From: Undibacterium sp. 5I1
Lineage (GTDB): Bacteria; Pseudomonadota; Gammaproteobacteria; Burkholderiales; Burkholderiaceae_D
Assembly (NCBI RefSeq): GCF_034314085.1
Contig: NZ_JAVIWI010000001.1
Coordinates: forward strand, 1,674,001 to 1,738,000
DNA: 64,000 nucleotides
Reading direction: 5' to 3'
Under the pieces are notes generated by a model, which was not told the origin of the DNA, ran no database searches, and saw only the letters and a program-made list of their open reading frames with translations. This document shows, in pieces, positions 1 through 9,442 of the stretch; position 1 is the first letter of the stretch, and the number at the start of each line of letters is the position of its first letter. The position numbers and the translations under genes were made by a program.

Positions 1-107
1 TATCAGGCTAACGACACGGGATACCGTTTAAAAACATGCCAGAATGGCATGAAAAATCCATCATCCATAAAAATCTGCCCACATTCAAACTATATGCCAA
101 CAAGAAA

Positions 108-200
108 TCAATATACTCCCCATTATTTATAAAAAAATTACCCTATCGTCCAGACTTTATATGGACAATTAAAATATACTTACCAGGTGTATATAAAAAT
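108..200. repeat. Family-1 AT-rich palindromic repeat, copy a
   Basis: Begins with AATATACTCCCC and ends with AATATACTTACC followed by GTATATA; the centre has GTCCAGAC...TGGACAATT. Read on the minus strand it matches the other copies, ending in GGGGAGTATATTG. It lies downstream of clpB. The remaining bases of 1-331 hold only this repeat and the hairpin at 266-290. Confidence 0.75.
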
Positions 201-265
201 TTAAACTAGCGAGTAGACGTACTGCAGATCAAAAACAAATCCAATCTAAAGAGATCGGTCAACAA

Positions 266-290
266 CCCTTACTGCATTGCGCAGTAAGGG
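266..290 (-). terminator. Hairpin downstream of clpB, possible terminator
   Basis: A perfect 10-bp inverted repeat (CCCTTACTGC / GCAGTAAGGG) with a 5-nt loop lies about 40 bp past the clpB stop codon. The following minus-strand sequence has only a weak T-rich stretch, so termination is plausible but not certain. Confidence 0.5.
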
Positions 291-331
291 CTCGGGGCTC
301 ACTTCACCTAACTTCGATTACTTCACTTACT

Positions 332-2908
332 TTAGTTAAACACCAACACCCCATTATCAACATCAACCTTAATCACATCCTTAGGTCCAAACTTACCTTG
401 CAACAGTAACTTGGATAATGGATTTTCGATCTCTTGCTGAATCGCGCGTTTGAGTGGTCGTGCGCCGTACACCGGGTCGAAACCTGCTTCTGCGATTTTC
501 TGCAATGCCGCTTCGCTGATGTGCAAACCCATATCCATTTGTGTCAGACGTTTTTCTAAATCATGTAACTGGATCTTAGCGATGGCGCCGATGTTTTTGG
601 CGTCAAGCGCGTGGAATACGACGATATCGTCAATCCGGTTAATAAACTCTGGGCGGAAATGCATTTTTACTTCGCCCATGACCGCCATTTTTATCACTGC
701 CGGATCACTGCCTTCCATTGCCTGAATCTGATGCGAGCCAAGGTTGGACGTCATCACGATGACCGTATTTTTAAAATCCACCGTGCGACCTTGCCCATCG
801 GTCAGACGACCGTCATCCAGCACTTGCAGAAGCACATTAAAGACATCCTGGTGCGCTTTCTCTACCTCGTCTAACAGAATAACGCTATACGGCTTGCGAC
901 GCACTGCCTCGGTCAGATAACCGCCCTCTTCATAACCTACATAGCCAGGAGGCGCGCCGATTAAACGCGAGACAGAATGCTTCTCCATAAATTCGCTCAT
1001 GTCGATACGGATCAGAGAATCTTCTGTATCAAACATAAAGCCTGCGAGGGCTTTGCAAAGCTCGGTTTTACCAACGCCCGTTGGGCCCAAAAATAAGAAA
1101 GAACCGTAAGGCCGGTTGGGGTCACCCAAGCCAGCGCGGGAGCGGCGGATGGCATCAGATACCGCGCCAATAGCCTCGTCCTGCCCGACCACGCGCTTAT
1201 GCAAAACCTCTTCCATTTGCAGCAACTTCTCGCGCTCGCCTTGCATCATGCGCGAGACTGGGATACCGGTCGCACGCGAGACAATCTCGGCAATTTCTTC
1301 CGCACCGACTTGGGTGCGCAGCAACTTGTGCTTGCCTTGATTGCCCGCCTGAGTTGCGTCTGCTTGCTTCAGCTGCGCCTCTAGTTCTGGCATACGGCCA
1401 TACTGCAACTCGGACATGGTTTGCCAGTCACCGCGACGTTTGGCATCTTCCATTTGCAGTCGGATTTTTTCTATCTCTTCTTTGATATGGGTGCTGCCTT
1501 GGACAGTAGCTTTTTCTGACTTCCAGATTTCTTCCAGATCGGCGTATTCCAGCGAGAGTTTGGCGATTTCTTCTTCGATTAACACCATCCGTTTTTTAGA
1601 ACCTTCGTCTTTCTCACGCTTGACTGCCTCGCGCTCGATTTTAAGTTGGATCAGACGACGATCCAGCTTATCCATGACCTCCGGTTTAGAATCAATTTCA
1701 ATCTTGATTTTAGCCGCTGCCTCATCAATCAAATCAATCGCTTTATCGGGTAAAAACCGATCAGTAATATACCGGTGCGACAATTCTGCCGCTGCGATAA
1801 TCGCAGGGTCAGTGATGTCTACACCGTGATGAACTTCGTACTTTTCTTGCAGTCCACGCAGGATGGCAATGGTTGCCTCGACGCTAGGTTCATCGACGAT
1901 AATTTTTTGGAAGCGGCGTTCCAGCGCTGCATCTTTCTCTATATATTTGCGATATTCGTCCAGCGTCGTGGCTCCGACGCAATGTAATTCGCCGCGTGCC
2001 AATGCAGGTTTAAGCATATTACCGGCATCCATAGCGCCCTCTGCCTTACCCGCGCCGACCATGGTGTGCAACTCGTCAATAAAGACGATGGTCTGGCCTT
2101 CATCCATGGCGATTTCTTTGAGCACCGCTTTGAGACGTTCTTCAAACTCACCGCGGAATTTAGCGCCTGCAAGCAAGGCCGCCATGTCTAGCGACAACAC
2201 CCGTTTAGACTTCAGGCTGTCAGGCACTTCACCATTGACGATCCTTTGCGCCAGACCTTCCACAATGGCGGTCTTACCAACGCCAGGTTCACCGATCAAT
2301 ACCGGATTATTTTTACTGCGACGTTGCAAAATCTGAATAGCACGACGAATCTCGTCATCCCGACCGATCACAGGATCAAGCTTGCCCAGACGGGCGCGCT
2401 CGGTCAGATCGAGCGTATATTTTTTTAAGGCTTCGCGCTGACCTTCGGCCTCTTGCGAATTGACCGTACCGCCGCCACGTACTGCGGCAATTGCGGCCTC
2501 TAAGGATTTACGAGTCAGACCGTTTTCACGCGCCAGCTTGCCGGCTTCTGATTTGTCATCAGATAAAGCCAGCAAGACCATTTCACTGGCAAGGAATTCA
2601 TCACCCCGCTTCTGAGCCTCTTTATCCGCCAGATTAAGCAAGCCCATCAGCTCGCGGCCAATTTGTACTTGCCCGTCGGTACCAGACACCTTAGCTAAAC
2701 GATCCAAGGCGCTTTTTAACGCATTAGTCAACGCTGGCACATTGACGCCAGAGCGCTGCAACAGCGAACGGCTACCGCCATCATCCTGATTGATCAGTGC
2801 CAGCAGCACATGCACTGGCTCAATATATTGGTTGTCATTACCCACCGCCTGACTTTGCGCGTCAGAGATGGCTTCTTGCAATTTGGTAGTAAGTTTGTCG
2901 AGTCGCAC
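332..2908 (-). CDS. clpB: ATP-dependent chaperone ClpB
   Basis: Cytoplasmic Hsp100 disaggregase that works with DnaK to rescue aggregated proteins after heat stress. The 858-residue length is typical. The N-terminal Clp repeat domain (about 1-145) is followed by AAA+ domain 1 with Walker A GEPGVGKT near residue 206 and Walker [10 protein letters not shown] long charged coiled-coil middle domain (about 410-520) separates it from AAA+ domain 2 with Walker A GPTGVGKT near 605 and the GYVG pore loop. The middle domain distinguishes ClpB from ClpA and ClpC. The start is a GTG preceded by a good AAGGAG ribosome site. Transcribed alone. A family-2 repeat sits in the presumed 5' untranslated region and a possible heat-shock promoter lies beyond it. 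Confidence 0.98.
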   Translation of the reverse strand: MRLDKLTTKLQEAISDAQSQAVGNDNQYIEPVHVLLALINQDDGGSRSLLQRSGVNVPALTNALKSALDRLAKVSGTDGQVQIGRELMGLLNLADKEAQKRGDEFLASEMVLLALSDDKSEAGKLARENGLTRKSLEAAIAAVRGGGTVNSQEAEGQREALKKYTLDLTERARLGKLDPVIGRDDEIRRAIQILQRRSKNNPVLIGEPGVGKTAIVEGLAQRIVNGEVPDSLKSKRVLSLDMAALLAGAKFRGEFEERLKAVLKEIAMDEGQTIVFIDELHTMVGAGKAEGAMDAGNMLKPALARGELHCVGATTLDEYRKYIEKDAALERRFQKIIVDEPSVEATIAILRGLQEKYEVHHGVDITDPAIIAAAELSHRYITDRFLPDKAIDLIDEAAAKIKIEIDSKPEVMDKLDRRLIQLKIEREAVKREKDEGSKKRMVLIEEEIAKLSLEYADLEEIWKSEKATVQGSTHIKEEIEKIRLQMEDAKRRGDWQTMSELQYGRMPELEAQLKQADATQAGNQGKHKLLRTQVGAEEIAEIVSRATGIPVSRMMQGEREKLLQMEEVLHKRVVGQDEAIGAVSDAIRRSRAGLGDPNRPYGSFLFLGPTGVGKTELCKALAGFMFDTEDSLIRIDMSEFMEKHSVSRLIGAPPGYVGYEEGGYLTEAVRRKPYSVILLDEVEKAHQDVFNVLLQVLDDGRLTDGQGRTVDFKNTVIVMTSNLGSHQIQAMEGSDPAVIKMAVMGEVKMHFRPEFINRIDDIVVFHALDAKNIGAIAKIQLHDLEKRLTQMDMGLHISEAALQKIAEAGFDPVYGARPLKRAIQQEIENPLSKLLLQGKFGPKDVIKVDVDNGVLVFN

Positions 2909-2930
2909 TGGATGCTCCTTAAGTAATCTC

Positions 2931-3032
2931 AGGACTTGTGCAAAATTGTTCTAGCAAGACGTCGCGACGAAGACAGTGCTTTTCAGTACGGCGAGGCACT
3001 ACAACGTAGCTGGGAGGTTTTGCGTCAGTCCT
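2931..3032. repeat. Family-2 inverted-repeat element (MITE-like), copy A
   Basis: A 102-bp element bounded by AGGACTTGTGCAAAATTG and the near-complement ...TTTTGCGTCAGTCCT, with internal GCAAGACGTCGCGACGA. It matches the copies at 3234, 30097 and 36720 over its whole length. It lies 22 bp upstream of the clpB start codon, so it is probably transcribed in the clpB leader. Confidence 0.8.
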
Positions 3033-3059
3033 GTAATCCGATGAATTTAACCTTACATA

Positions 3060-3086
3060 AATCAGGGCTTTAAATCACAATTCAAG
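3060..3086 (-). promoter_or_regulatory. Possible sigma32-type promoter for clpB
   Basis: On the minus strand CTTGAAT is followed after 12 bases by CCCTGATT, resembling the heat-shock consensus CTTGAAA / CCCCATNT. Position and orientation suit clpB. The spacer is slightly short and the -10 match is partial, so this is a tentative call. Confidence 0.35.
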
Positions 3087-3233
3087 GACCTACGCAGCAA
3101 CTAACCATAAAAAATCTACTAGCGACATCCAAACCACATACTCGCCAGCAAGAAAAAATATTTTCAACAAAGTATCACTCAGGCATCATTCTCAGACAAA
3201 ATAACGCTGCCGCAAGTTAATTCAGATGTATTT

Positions 3234-3331
3234 AGGACTTATGCAAAATTGTCCGAGCAAGTCGTAGTGACGACAGTACGGTTGTACGGCTAGTCGCTGC
3301 TTCAAAGCTGGGGCGGTTTTGCGTAAGTCCT
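3234..3331. repeat. Family-2 inverted-repeat element (MITE-like), copy B
   Basis: A 98-bp element with ends AGGACTTATGCAAAATTG and ...GGTTTTGCGTAAGTCCT, in the same orientation as copy A 200 bp away. It lies about 80 bp upstream of the secreted M3 peptidase start. The 3033-3233 stretch between the copies shows only the candidate clpB promoter. Confidence 0.85.
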
Positions 3332-3409
3332 GAATTTGATCTGTCTTGCCTTCTCAGTCTTACCGCCAACTACTTCTCTCATCTCAACGAAAAAGTCGAA
3401 CTCAACAAC

Positions 3410-5278
3410 ATGAAAAAATCACTGCAACGCAGCATTCTCTCCCTCGCTATCGCCTTCACCCTACCCGCCTTCGTCCATGCGGAGACCGAAGCAGATCGCT
3501 GGAATCTGAAGGACCTTTATGCCACCAGCGCCGATTGGGATAAAGATGCCGCCAAGCTTGATGCACAGTTAAAAGAATTTGCGGCTTGCAAGGGACAGAT
3601 CGGCAGCTCCGTCAAACGCTTTAAGACTTGCATGGACTTGTATCAGGATTTGCAAAAACATGTCACGCGTCTCGCCAACTATGCCTCTTTTTTGCATGAT
3701 CAAAATACCGGCGACAGTGCAGGCCTGGACATCAATCAGCGTGCCGAAATTTTGTTGAGCAAGGTCGATGATGCCAGCTCGTTTTTACGTCCAGAAGTTC
3801 TGCACATCGGTGCTAAAAAAATCCAAGGCTTCCTCAAACAAGATCGTTCACTCAGCATCTACGCCCACCCGATGGATGACATCCTGCGCACGGCAAGTCA
3901 TACGCTGGACGATAAAGGAGAAAGTATCGTTGCCACATTCGGCATGATCGCGAACACGGCGGAAGCAGTACACGGCACCTTATCCAACGCCGATACCCAA
4001 TGGCCAAAAATCAGCGTCGACGGCAAAGAAGTCACGCTCGATCAATCTGCTTATACCAAATACCGCACCAGCAGCGACCGTGCTGTGCGCAAACAAGTGT
4101 TTGATCAATATTGGGCAACTTGGAAATCATACGAACAGACCTACGGCGTCACTTTTTATGAAATGCTGAAAAAAGACGCCGTCTACGCCAAGGTCCGCAA
4201 CTACCCCGACTCACTCGCACAAGCGCTAGATGCCAACAAATTGCCGCGCGGTGTGTATGACATGCTGATTGAGCAAACCCACGCCAATCTGCCAACGCTG
4301 CATCGCTACTTCAAACTCCGTAGCAAACTGATGGGCATCCCCGATCTGCATTACTACGACATCTATCCACCGATGATCGCAGAGCAAAATAAAGAAGCGC
4401 TCAAGTTCCCCATCGATAAAAGTGTAGAACTCATGCTCGCCGCGGTAAAACCGCTGGGCGATGATTATGTAAAAGCACTCACCAAAGCCACCACCGAACG
4501 CTGGATGGACGTCTACCCGCGAGCGAAAAAACGTTCTGGCGCCTACATGCAAGGCACGTCTTACGACGTCCACCCTTACCTGCTGCTGAATCACAATGAT
4601 GATTTTGAATCCGCCTCCACCCTCGCGCACGAATGGGGTCATGGCATGCACTCGTATCTGGCGAATAAGACTCAACCTTTCATCACCTCCGACTACCCGA
4701 TTTTCACCGCAGAAATCGCCTCCACTACCAATCAGGTTCTGCTGCAAGATAACATGCTTAAAATCGCCAAGACTGATGCAGAACGCCTAGCGTACTTAGG
4801 CTCAGAGCTGGAAGGCATACGCGGCACATTCTTCCGGCAAGCCATGTTCGCCGACTTCGAGCGTACCGTGCATGCCAAGGTCGATCAAGGCGAATCCTTA
4901 ACTGGCGAAGCCCTGACCAAAATCTATGGCGACATCCTCAAAACCTACCACGGCGATCAAGAGAACATCCTCAAAATCGACGACCAGTACGCCATCGAAT
5001 GGGCCGCCATCCCGCATTTTTATAATCGCTTTTATGTATTCCAATACGCCACCTCCATCGCCGCCGGCACCATGTTCGCCGACGAAATCCTCAAAGGCAA
5101 ACCCGGCGCACGCGACAACTACCTCAACATCCTCAAAGCAGGCGGATCGCAATATCCGTACGAGTTAGTCAAAGCAGCGGGCGTCGACCTCGCCACGCCA
5201 ACGCCCTACAAAGCGATTGTGGCGCGCATGAATAGCATCATGGATCAGATCGAGGCGATTGTTGCGAAGAGGAAGTAG
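3410..5278 (+). CDS. Exported M3-family oligoendopeptidase (PepF-like)
   Basis: A zinc metallopeptidase of family M3 that should cleave short peptides. The 622 residues start with a signal peptide (MKKSLQ..., hydrophobic core, cleavage near VHA-E at residue 24-25), so it likely acts in the periplasm, unlike the cytosolic PepF of many bacteria. The N-terminal half matches the oligoendopeptidase F helical domain. The catalytic HEWGH motif is at about residues 407-411 (LAHEWGHGMHSY), with a downstream Glu in the PIFTAEIAST segment as third ligand. It stands alone between clpB (divergent) and an unrelated minus-strand pair, and a hairpin follows the stop codon. No clear Shine-Dalgarno precedes the ATG, but the signal peptide supports this start. 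Confidence 0.9.
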   Translation: MKKSLQRSILSLAIAFTLPAFVHAETEADRWNLKDLYATSADWDKDAAKLDAQLKEFAACKGQIGSSVKRFKTCMDLYQDLQKHVTRLANYASFLHDQNTGDSAGLDINQRAEILLSKVDDASSFLRPEVLHIGAKKIQGFLKQDRSLSIYAHPMDDILRTASHTLDDKGESIVATFGMIANTAEAVHGTLSNADTQWPKISVDGKEVTLDQSAYTKYRTSSDRAVRKQVFDQYWATWKSYEQTYGVTFYEMLKKDAVYAKVRNYPDSLAQALDANKLPRGVYDMLIEQTHANLPTLHRYFKLRSKLMGIPDLHYYDIYPPMIAEQNKEALKFPIDKSVELMLAAVKPLGDDYVKALTKATTERWMDVYPRAKKRSGAYMQGTSYDVHPYLLLNHNDDFESASTLAHEWGHGMHSYLANKTQPFITSDYPIFTAEIASTTNQVLLQDNMLKIAKTDAERLAYLGSELEGIRGTFFRQAMFADFERTVHAKVDQGESLTGEALTKIYGDILKTYHGDQENILKIDDQYAIEWAAIPHFYNRFYVFQYATSIAAGTMFADEILKGKPGARDNYLNILKAGGSQYPYELVKAAGVDLATPTPYKAIVARMNSIMDQIEAIVAKRK

Positions 5279-5307
5279 TTTAATTTTTTACGGTTTTTCT
5301 TTACATT

Positions 5308-5345
5308 AGAAAGAAGCTTTATCGATTTTGACAACGCTTCTTTCT
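5308..5345 (+). terminator. Terminator-like hairpin after the M3 peptidase
   Basis: AGAAAGAAGC pairs with GCTTCTTTCT across an 18-nt loop, 30 bp after the peptidase stop codon and just before the convergent gene ending at 5368. The tail is only moderately T-rich. Confidence 0.5.
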
Positions 5346-5367
5346 AGTTATTCTGAAATTAAATTTG

Positions 5368-6063
5368 CTACTCAGTATCAATAAAGAAAGCCACTTCACC
5401 GCTCGCGCTACTCAAGAAAATTTGAAGCGGAATTATCCTAGAAATTGCATATCGCACAGAATTTCTATGTAAAGTTAACCAGATCACTAAACTAAATATA
5501 GCGACTATAAAATCGCTAAGTGAAAAATTTATTTTTCCCAAATCATTGTAGTTGAGCGCTATTAAAAAAATTGACCCGAAAAATACGCAGCTAAAAATAG
5601 AGCACATCAATTCAGCAAGCATTCTTTTAGCAAGATATTTTTTTACTCGCTTATCTAATTCGACGCTTACCGATTTTTGAACTGCAGCTTTTTCTTCAAG
5701 CGAAAGCCCATCGACGGCAATTCGCGCAGCCGCCTCCCAACTAGTTATTTTGTCTGAGACTTTACTTACAGCAAAAGAAAACTTTAAACCCCGCTTAAGA
5801 ATGAAGGTATTAAGCATAGCAAGAATAAAAGCGCCTCCAATCGTTAATATACCTACACTCCAAAACAATCCTCCCTTTACGCCGATCAGGTCCTCAATCC
5901 CTAAATGGCTAAAAACTTTGAGAGGAGAAACAGCTTTTTTGTTTAAAATCTGATCAAATGTAACCGCCATGAAAAAAATAAATACTAGCTGACTAACAGG
6001 CATAACATTTAAAATTAATTCGAGGCACTGTTCTTTAACTTTATCAATTGTTTTGTCACTCAT
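5368..6063 (-). CDS. Unrecognised four-helix membrane protein
   Basis: A 231-residue protein I do not recognise. Four hydrophobic segments are visible at about 16-38, 66-88, 150-170 and 182-198. Between helices 2 and 3 lies a roughly 60-residue charged stretch (SWEAAARIAVDGL...VQKSVSVELDKRVKKYLAKR) likely to be cytoplasmic and helical. The ATG lies inside the 3' end of the upstream gene (8-base overlap), so the two are probably translationally coupled. The pair is visibly more AT-rich than the neighbouring core genes and sits next to a transposase, which suggests acquisition by transfer. A membrane effector paired with a soluble sensor is one reading, but nothing in the sequence proves it. 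Confidence 0.8.
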   Translation of the reverse strand: MSDKTIDKVKEQCLELILNVMPVSQLVFIFFMAVTFDQILNKKAVSPLKVFSHLGIEDLIGVKGGLFWSVGILTIGGAFILAMLNTFILKRGLKFSFAVSKVSDKITSWEAAARIAVDGLSLEEKAAVQKSVSVELDKRVKKYLAKRMLAELMCSIFSCVFFGSIFLIALNYNDLGKINFSLSDFIVAIFSLVIWLTLHRNSVRYAISRIIPLQIFLSSASGEVAFFIDTE

Positions 6064-6955
6064 TATTGAAAATTTCTAAAAATTGAATGTCTCCTGCAAC
6101 AAGGTCAAAAGAAGAATATTCGATAATTGGACATGCAATTATCTTGAATTCATTTCCATTTAAATATGGTATCAAGCTCGAAAAATCCTCTTCGCTTTGA
6201 ATAAAAATGACAACATCTTTATCATTTTTCACATTTATAAATTTCCCTTTAAAGTTTGTTTTTTGGTTGTGACCTCGATCTAATTGTCGCAGGTGTCCTT
6301 GATATACGACAGGACTTCCGAGCTGTCGAGTTCCGATCACTTTTTTAAATGCCAGAGCAGTCGTTTGATCAAATTCAAATGTCTCAGCAACGTCATTATC
6401 GCTAGGTTTAAGTACCAACTTCAAAATTGCATCCGCGTCCTTTCTTACGGGAGACAACATTTGATCAATCTCTTTATTAATAGATTTGTCGCCATAAGTT
6501 CGTGTCAACAACGCACTTGGGGCTTTTAAGAAATCATCAAAACTTTGCGGGTGTAAGATTTTATTTTTTAAAGCACCCTTATTTGCCGCGATCTGATGAC
6601 TAATTGTATAAATTTGTTGGTCACCGCCAGCAGCGGCTTGGATGTATGGATCTTTTATTGCTTCACGCAAACGGCGAATAATGTCTTGTCCGCGAGTTGA
6701 CAAAAACTCGATGACATAACTACCCTCTTTAGGGTCACCAACGATAAAGTCAGCCTCGCTGTATTGCGAGTAATGTAATCTCTGATGCTTTGATACTCCA
6801 CCGTAACGAATATCGAGAAAAGCTCTGTCTGTAGCTGCCTGTATGGACAGCAACGCTCTAGATAAAACTCTTAGTGAAACTTGATGTCCGTCTTGTACCA
6901 GAGAGCCATCTAACGTTAATTGAATTAAAGCTGAGGTTCTTGCAAAACGAAACAC
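6056..6955 (-). CDS. Unrecognised soluble protein, first gene of a two-gene unit
   Basis: A 299-residue protein without signal peptide or membrane segment. The N-terminal part (about 1-115; HQVSLRVLSRALLSIQAATDRAF, then GDPKEGSYVIEFLS) looks like a compact alpha/beta domain. The centre is helical and charged. The C-terminal third (about 215-299) resembles a small beta-rich domain. I cannot assign a family or catalytic residues. It overlaps the downstream membrane-protein gene by 8 bases. Both are AT-rich, and the start lies about 100 bp from the divergent transposase gene. The unit could be a defence, stress or signalling module, but this is inference from context only. Confidence 0.8.
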   Translation of the reverse strand: MFRFARTSALIQLTLDGSLVQDGHQVSLRVLSRALLSIQAATDRAFLDIRYGGVSKHQRLHYSQYSEADFIVGDPKEGSYVIEFLSTRGQDIIRRLREAIKDPYIQAAAGGDQQIYTISHQIAANKGALKNKILHPQSFDDFLKAPSALLTRTYGDKSINKEIDQMLSPVRKDADAILKLVLKPSDNDVAETFEFDQTTALAFKKVIGTRQLGSPVVYQGHLRQLDRGHNQKTNFKGKFINVKNDKDVVIFIQSEEDFSSLIPYLNGNEFKIIACPIIEYSSFDLVAGDIQFLEIFNNE

Positions 6956-6999
6956 CGGAGAGTAATTTTATTGCGAGAAGCGCAAAATAGATGAGAAAG

Positions 7000-8250
7000 G
7001 AGCGGCCATTTCTGGCAAGATGAAAGTGACTAAACAACCATCTGCGCTCCGCTATGAATCCTACACAACGCCTGCTGATAATGCAACGCTGGAATTTACT
7101 GCAACACGATTTGCTACCGGAGATAAAACAGCAATGCGGGTCACTGACGCCGAAGCTGGAAAAATTGATTCATGTACTAGACTGGGTGCGCATCGAAGAA
7201 TTTGTGTCGGACCAATGGCAAGGGATAGGACGCAAACCGCATGACCGTGGTGCATTGGCCAGCGCCTTCATCGCCAAAGCTGTGTTGGGGCTCAATACAA
7301 CAGCGGCCTTAATAGAACGATTGACGATGGATCGCAGTTTAAAACGGCTGTGCGGCTTTGAGATGTGGAAAGAAGTTCCGAATGAAGCCACTTTTTCGCG
7401 CGCCTTTGGCGAATTTGCCCAAGCCAAATTAGCGGAGAAAGTGCACGAAGCGCTGATCAAGAGTTATTTAGGCGACAGCCTCATTGGACACATCAGCCGT
7501 GACGGCACGGCGATTGCGGCGCGCGAGAAGCCGAAGAAACACATGAAAGTTGTTTCCGTAGAAAAGGCCCAAAAGCAGCGCCGTGGACGGCCAAAGAAAG
7601 GCGAGATAAGGCCGCCAAAGGAAGAGAAAGTGACCAAGATAGGCTGGCAGTTGACGCAAACTTTACCGAGCATCGTCAATGCTTTACCCAAAGAGTGTGA
7701 CCGCGGCACTAAATGCAATGCGCAAGGTTATAAAGTGAGTTGGAACGGCTACAAGCTGCATATCGACACCGCTGACTGCGGCGTTGCCATCAGTGCGCTA
7801 TTGACCAGCGCCTCGGTGCACGATAGTCAAACGGCGGTGCCGTTAGCAACGATGACGGCCGCACGAGTAACGAATTTGTACGATTTGATGGATGCAGCGT
7901 ATTGCAGTGAAGAGTTAAGGGCACACAGCAAAAGTCTTGGCCACGTGCCATTAATTGATCACAACGCACGCGGCGGGGAGAAGAAACCGTTCGCCCCGCA
8001 TGAACAACAGCGTTATAAAGAACGCACGCAAGCTGAACGTACCAATGGCAGGCTGAAAGACGAATTTGGTGGCACGACAGTACGGGTGCGTGGTAGCGAA
8101 AAAGTGATGTCGCATTTGATGTTTGGTTTATTGGTATTGACCGCAGATCAGTTGATGCGTTTATTTACGTAACAGCTTTGCTTTTAAAGAGTCGAAAAAA
8201 ACAACGTTTCCCAACGTTCATAGGGGCAGTGATGGTCACATAGGGATTGA
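7000..8250 (+). mobile_element. Insertion sequence around the DDE transposase (ends not resolved)
   Basis: Inferred from the intact transposase at 7054-8172. The stated limits are approximate, because no matching inverted repeat or target duplication was recognised on either side. The downstream region contains AACGTTtcccAACGTT and a GGCACA...GTGCC hairpin that may or may not belong to it. Confidence 0.5.
7054..8172 (+). CDS. DDE transposase (IS5/IS4-like, DUF772-type N-terminus)
   Basis: A 372-residue transposase. The N-terminal region (LIHVLDWVRIEEFV...RGALASAFIAKAVLGLNTTAALIERLTMD) matches the InsH/DUF772 N-terminal domain. The DDE core follows: ISRDGTAIAAREKP carries the first Asp, LYDLMDAAYCS the second region, and QAERTNGRLKDEFGG the terminal Glu region. 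The frame is intact, so the protein could be active. I could not find convincing terminal inverted repeats in the 95 bp upstream or 90 bp downstream, so the element boundaries are open. An ATG-initiated start at 7054 follows the upstream AT-rich pair on the opposite strand. Confidence 0.9.
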   Translation: MNPTQRLLIMQRWNLLQHDLLPEIKQQCGSLTPKLEKLIHVLDWVRIEEFVSDQWQGIGRKPHDRGALASAFIAKAVLGLNTTAALIERLTMDRSLKRLCGFEMWKEVPNEATFSRAFGEFAQAKLAEKVHEALIKSYLGDSLIGHISRDGTAIAAREKPKKHMKVVSVEKAQKQRRGRPKKGEIRPPKEEKVTKIGWQLTQTLPSIVNALPKECDRGTKCNAQGYKVSWNGYKLHIDTADCGVAISALLTSASVHDSQTAVPLATMTAARVTNLYDLMDAAYCSEELRAHSKSLGHVPLIDHNARGGEKKPFAPHEQQRYKERTQAERTNGRLKDEFGGTTVRVRGSEKVMSHLMFGLLVLTADQLMRLFT

Positions 8251-8799
8251 CACGCCATAAAACGATAATCCGGCACAAATTCATGTCACATGTGCCGCTT
8301 CAAACAAGAAAACCAATCGCAACAGTGGCCACACCCATGCTCGACTTTACTGGTTTGGGTATTTTGCAAGAAGCTCAGCTGACATTTAATTTATCTCTTA
8401 GTTTGCATTATGGCAAATTAACACGACAAGTAATGAATCGATAATCTTAAATCTAGATTGTTGCTTTTTATTCAAAAACCTTATTACCTCGTCTATCGAC
8501 ACACGCCATCATTCATTTTTTAGCGTGCTTACTTTTCGCTTATTTACTAACAGATAAATAACGACAGATTGTCAGTGCAATACATGATGTAATTTCATTA
8601 AACATTTTCAATCTAGAAACAAGTATTCTGTTGTGCGCAGCAATGACGCCACTCCATTTACGAATAAAGATTATTACGTATAGTTTGCGTAAGTGCGGTG
8701 CGTATGGCGCGCTCTACGCCCTACCAAATCACCAAAATAACTTGTTGTAATTTAGCTCGCCTACCTTGTCTTCCATATTCACATCATCATGTCTAGGAC
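8251..8799. other. Intergenic stretch without a recognisable gene
   Basis: About 550 bp between the transposase and the small ORF at 8800. It is AT-rich with several short hairpins (for example GGCACA...ATGTGCC near 8273-8297) and one copy of a GC-rich motif (8697-8726, GGTGCGTATGGCGC) related to one at 9116-9137. A 65-codon frame at 8247-8444 has no ribosome site or protein-like composition. Confidence 0.5.
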
Positions 8800-9015
8800 A
8801 TGATGAAACAAAAATTGCATTGGAAGAGGCCGCTGTTTTACCTCGTATTACCAATATTGATCGTGATGGTTTTTCTTGGCTTCCCTCTGCCGATTGCCCC
8901 GCCGCCTGCGACCAAAGCGCGGCAGGAGCAATCTACTCCTGCGACGAATAAAAAAAAGCGTATTCATTTTTGGTTACGTCAACGTGACGACAGCGACGAC
9001 AAACAAGAATCCTGA
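8800..9015 (+). CDS. Possible small membrane protein
   Basis: A 71-codon frame starting ATGATG. The product has a basic N-terminus (MMKQKLHWKR), one strong hydrophobic segment at about 11-30 (LFYLVLPILIVMVFLGFPL), then a Pro-rich turn (IAPPP) and a hydrophilic Lys/Arg/Asp-rich tail. This is a sensible inner-membrane anchor topology. No homologue is recognised. AGGAC lies very close to the first ATG, so translation signals are weak. It could also be a chance frame. Confidence 0.4.
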   Translation: MMKQKLHWKRPLFYLVLPILIVMVFLGFPLPIAPPPATKARQEQSTPATNKKKRIHFWLRQRDDSDDKQES

Positions 9016-9115
9016 CGGGGTATATTTTTAATTTTTGCTCGGTCTTTTATGCAGTACGCCTTGCCTACAGTTGCTTGTTCGCGATATCAATTATTGCGAC
9101 CTTGTTCGTATGACA

Positions 9116-9137
9116 GGTGTGCATGGCGCACCCTACC
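9116..9137. repeat. Short GC-rich repeat, second copy
   Basis: GGTGTGCATGGCGCACCCTA resembles the segment at 8697-8726 (GGTGCGTATGGCGCGCTCTA). It is palindromic around TGGCGCA and of a kind often scattered between bacterial genes. The 9016-9442 gap holds this motif and the family-1 repeat at 9164 and no other feature I can see. Confidence 0.4.
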
Positions 9138-9163
9138 AGGTGTTTTTTTCCGTTCCTGCCTGA

Positions 9164-9254
9164 CGATATACTCTCACCATGTATATTTTTATTGTCCAAT
9201 TATTACTTGGACAATCAGGCATATTTATAAATATTTTAGGGGAGTATATTGATT
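9164..9254. repeat. Family-1 AT-rich palindromic repeat, copy b
   Basis: One of the most complete copies: ATATACTCTCACC, then GTATATTTTTATTGTCCAAT...ACTTGGACAATC and GGGGAGTATATTGA at the right end. It lies between the small plus-strand ORF and the minus-strand erythromycin-esterase-like gene, so it is 3' of both. Confidence 0.85.
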
Positions 9255-9442
9255 TTCTGTATATTCGTGATCAATCGTGACGAAATCAGCCAGCTATGCG
9301 GTGGCTGATTCTGTTGGCGTAAAATAACTCATTACATCAAATCAGCTATTGGCCGTATTAAATTGAGATTTGAAAAATATACGGCCAATTATTTTTAAAT
9401 CATCGGTTCAATCGTTTTTCCTATTTGTCTGATCCTCTTCGC

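Noticed and set aside
4226..4747. 173-codon frame on the minus strand opposite the M3 peptidase
   Set aside because: It lies fully antisense to a gene with intact catalytic motifs and has the composition of a reading-frame shadow.
7054..8172. Terminal inverted repeats of the DDE transposase element
   Set aside because: I compared about 95 bp on each side and found only short, unconvincing matches, so no ends are claimed.
8247..8444. 65-codon frame after the transposase
   Set aside because: No ribosome site, no protein-like pattern, and it overlaps hairpin-rich intergenic DNA.
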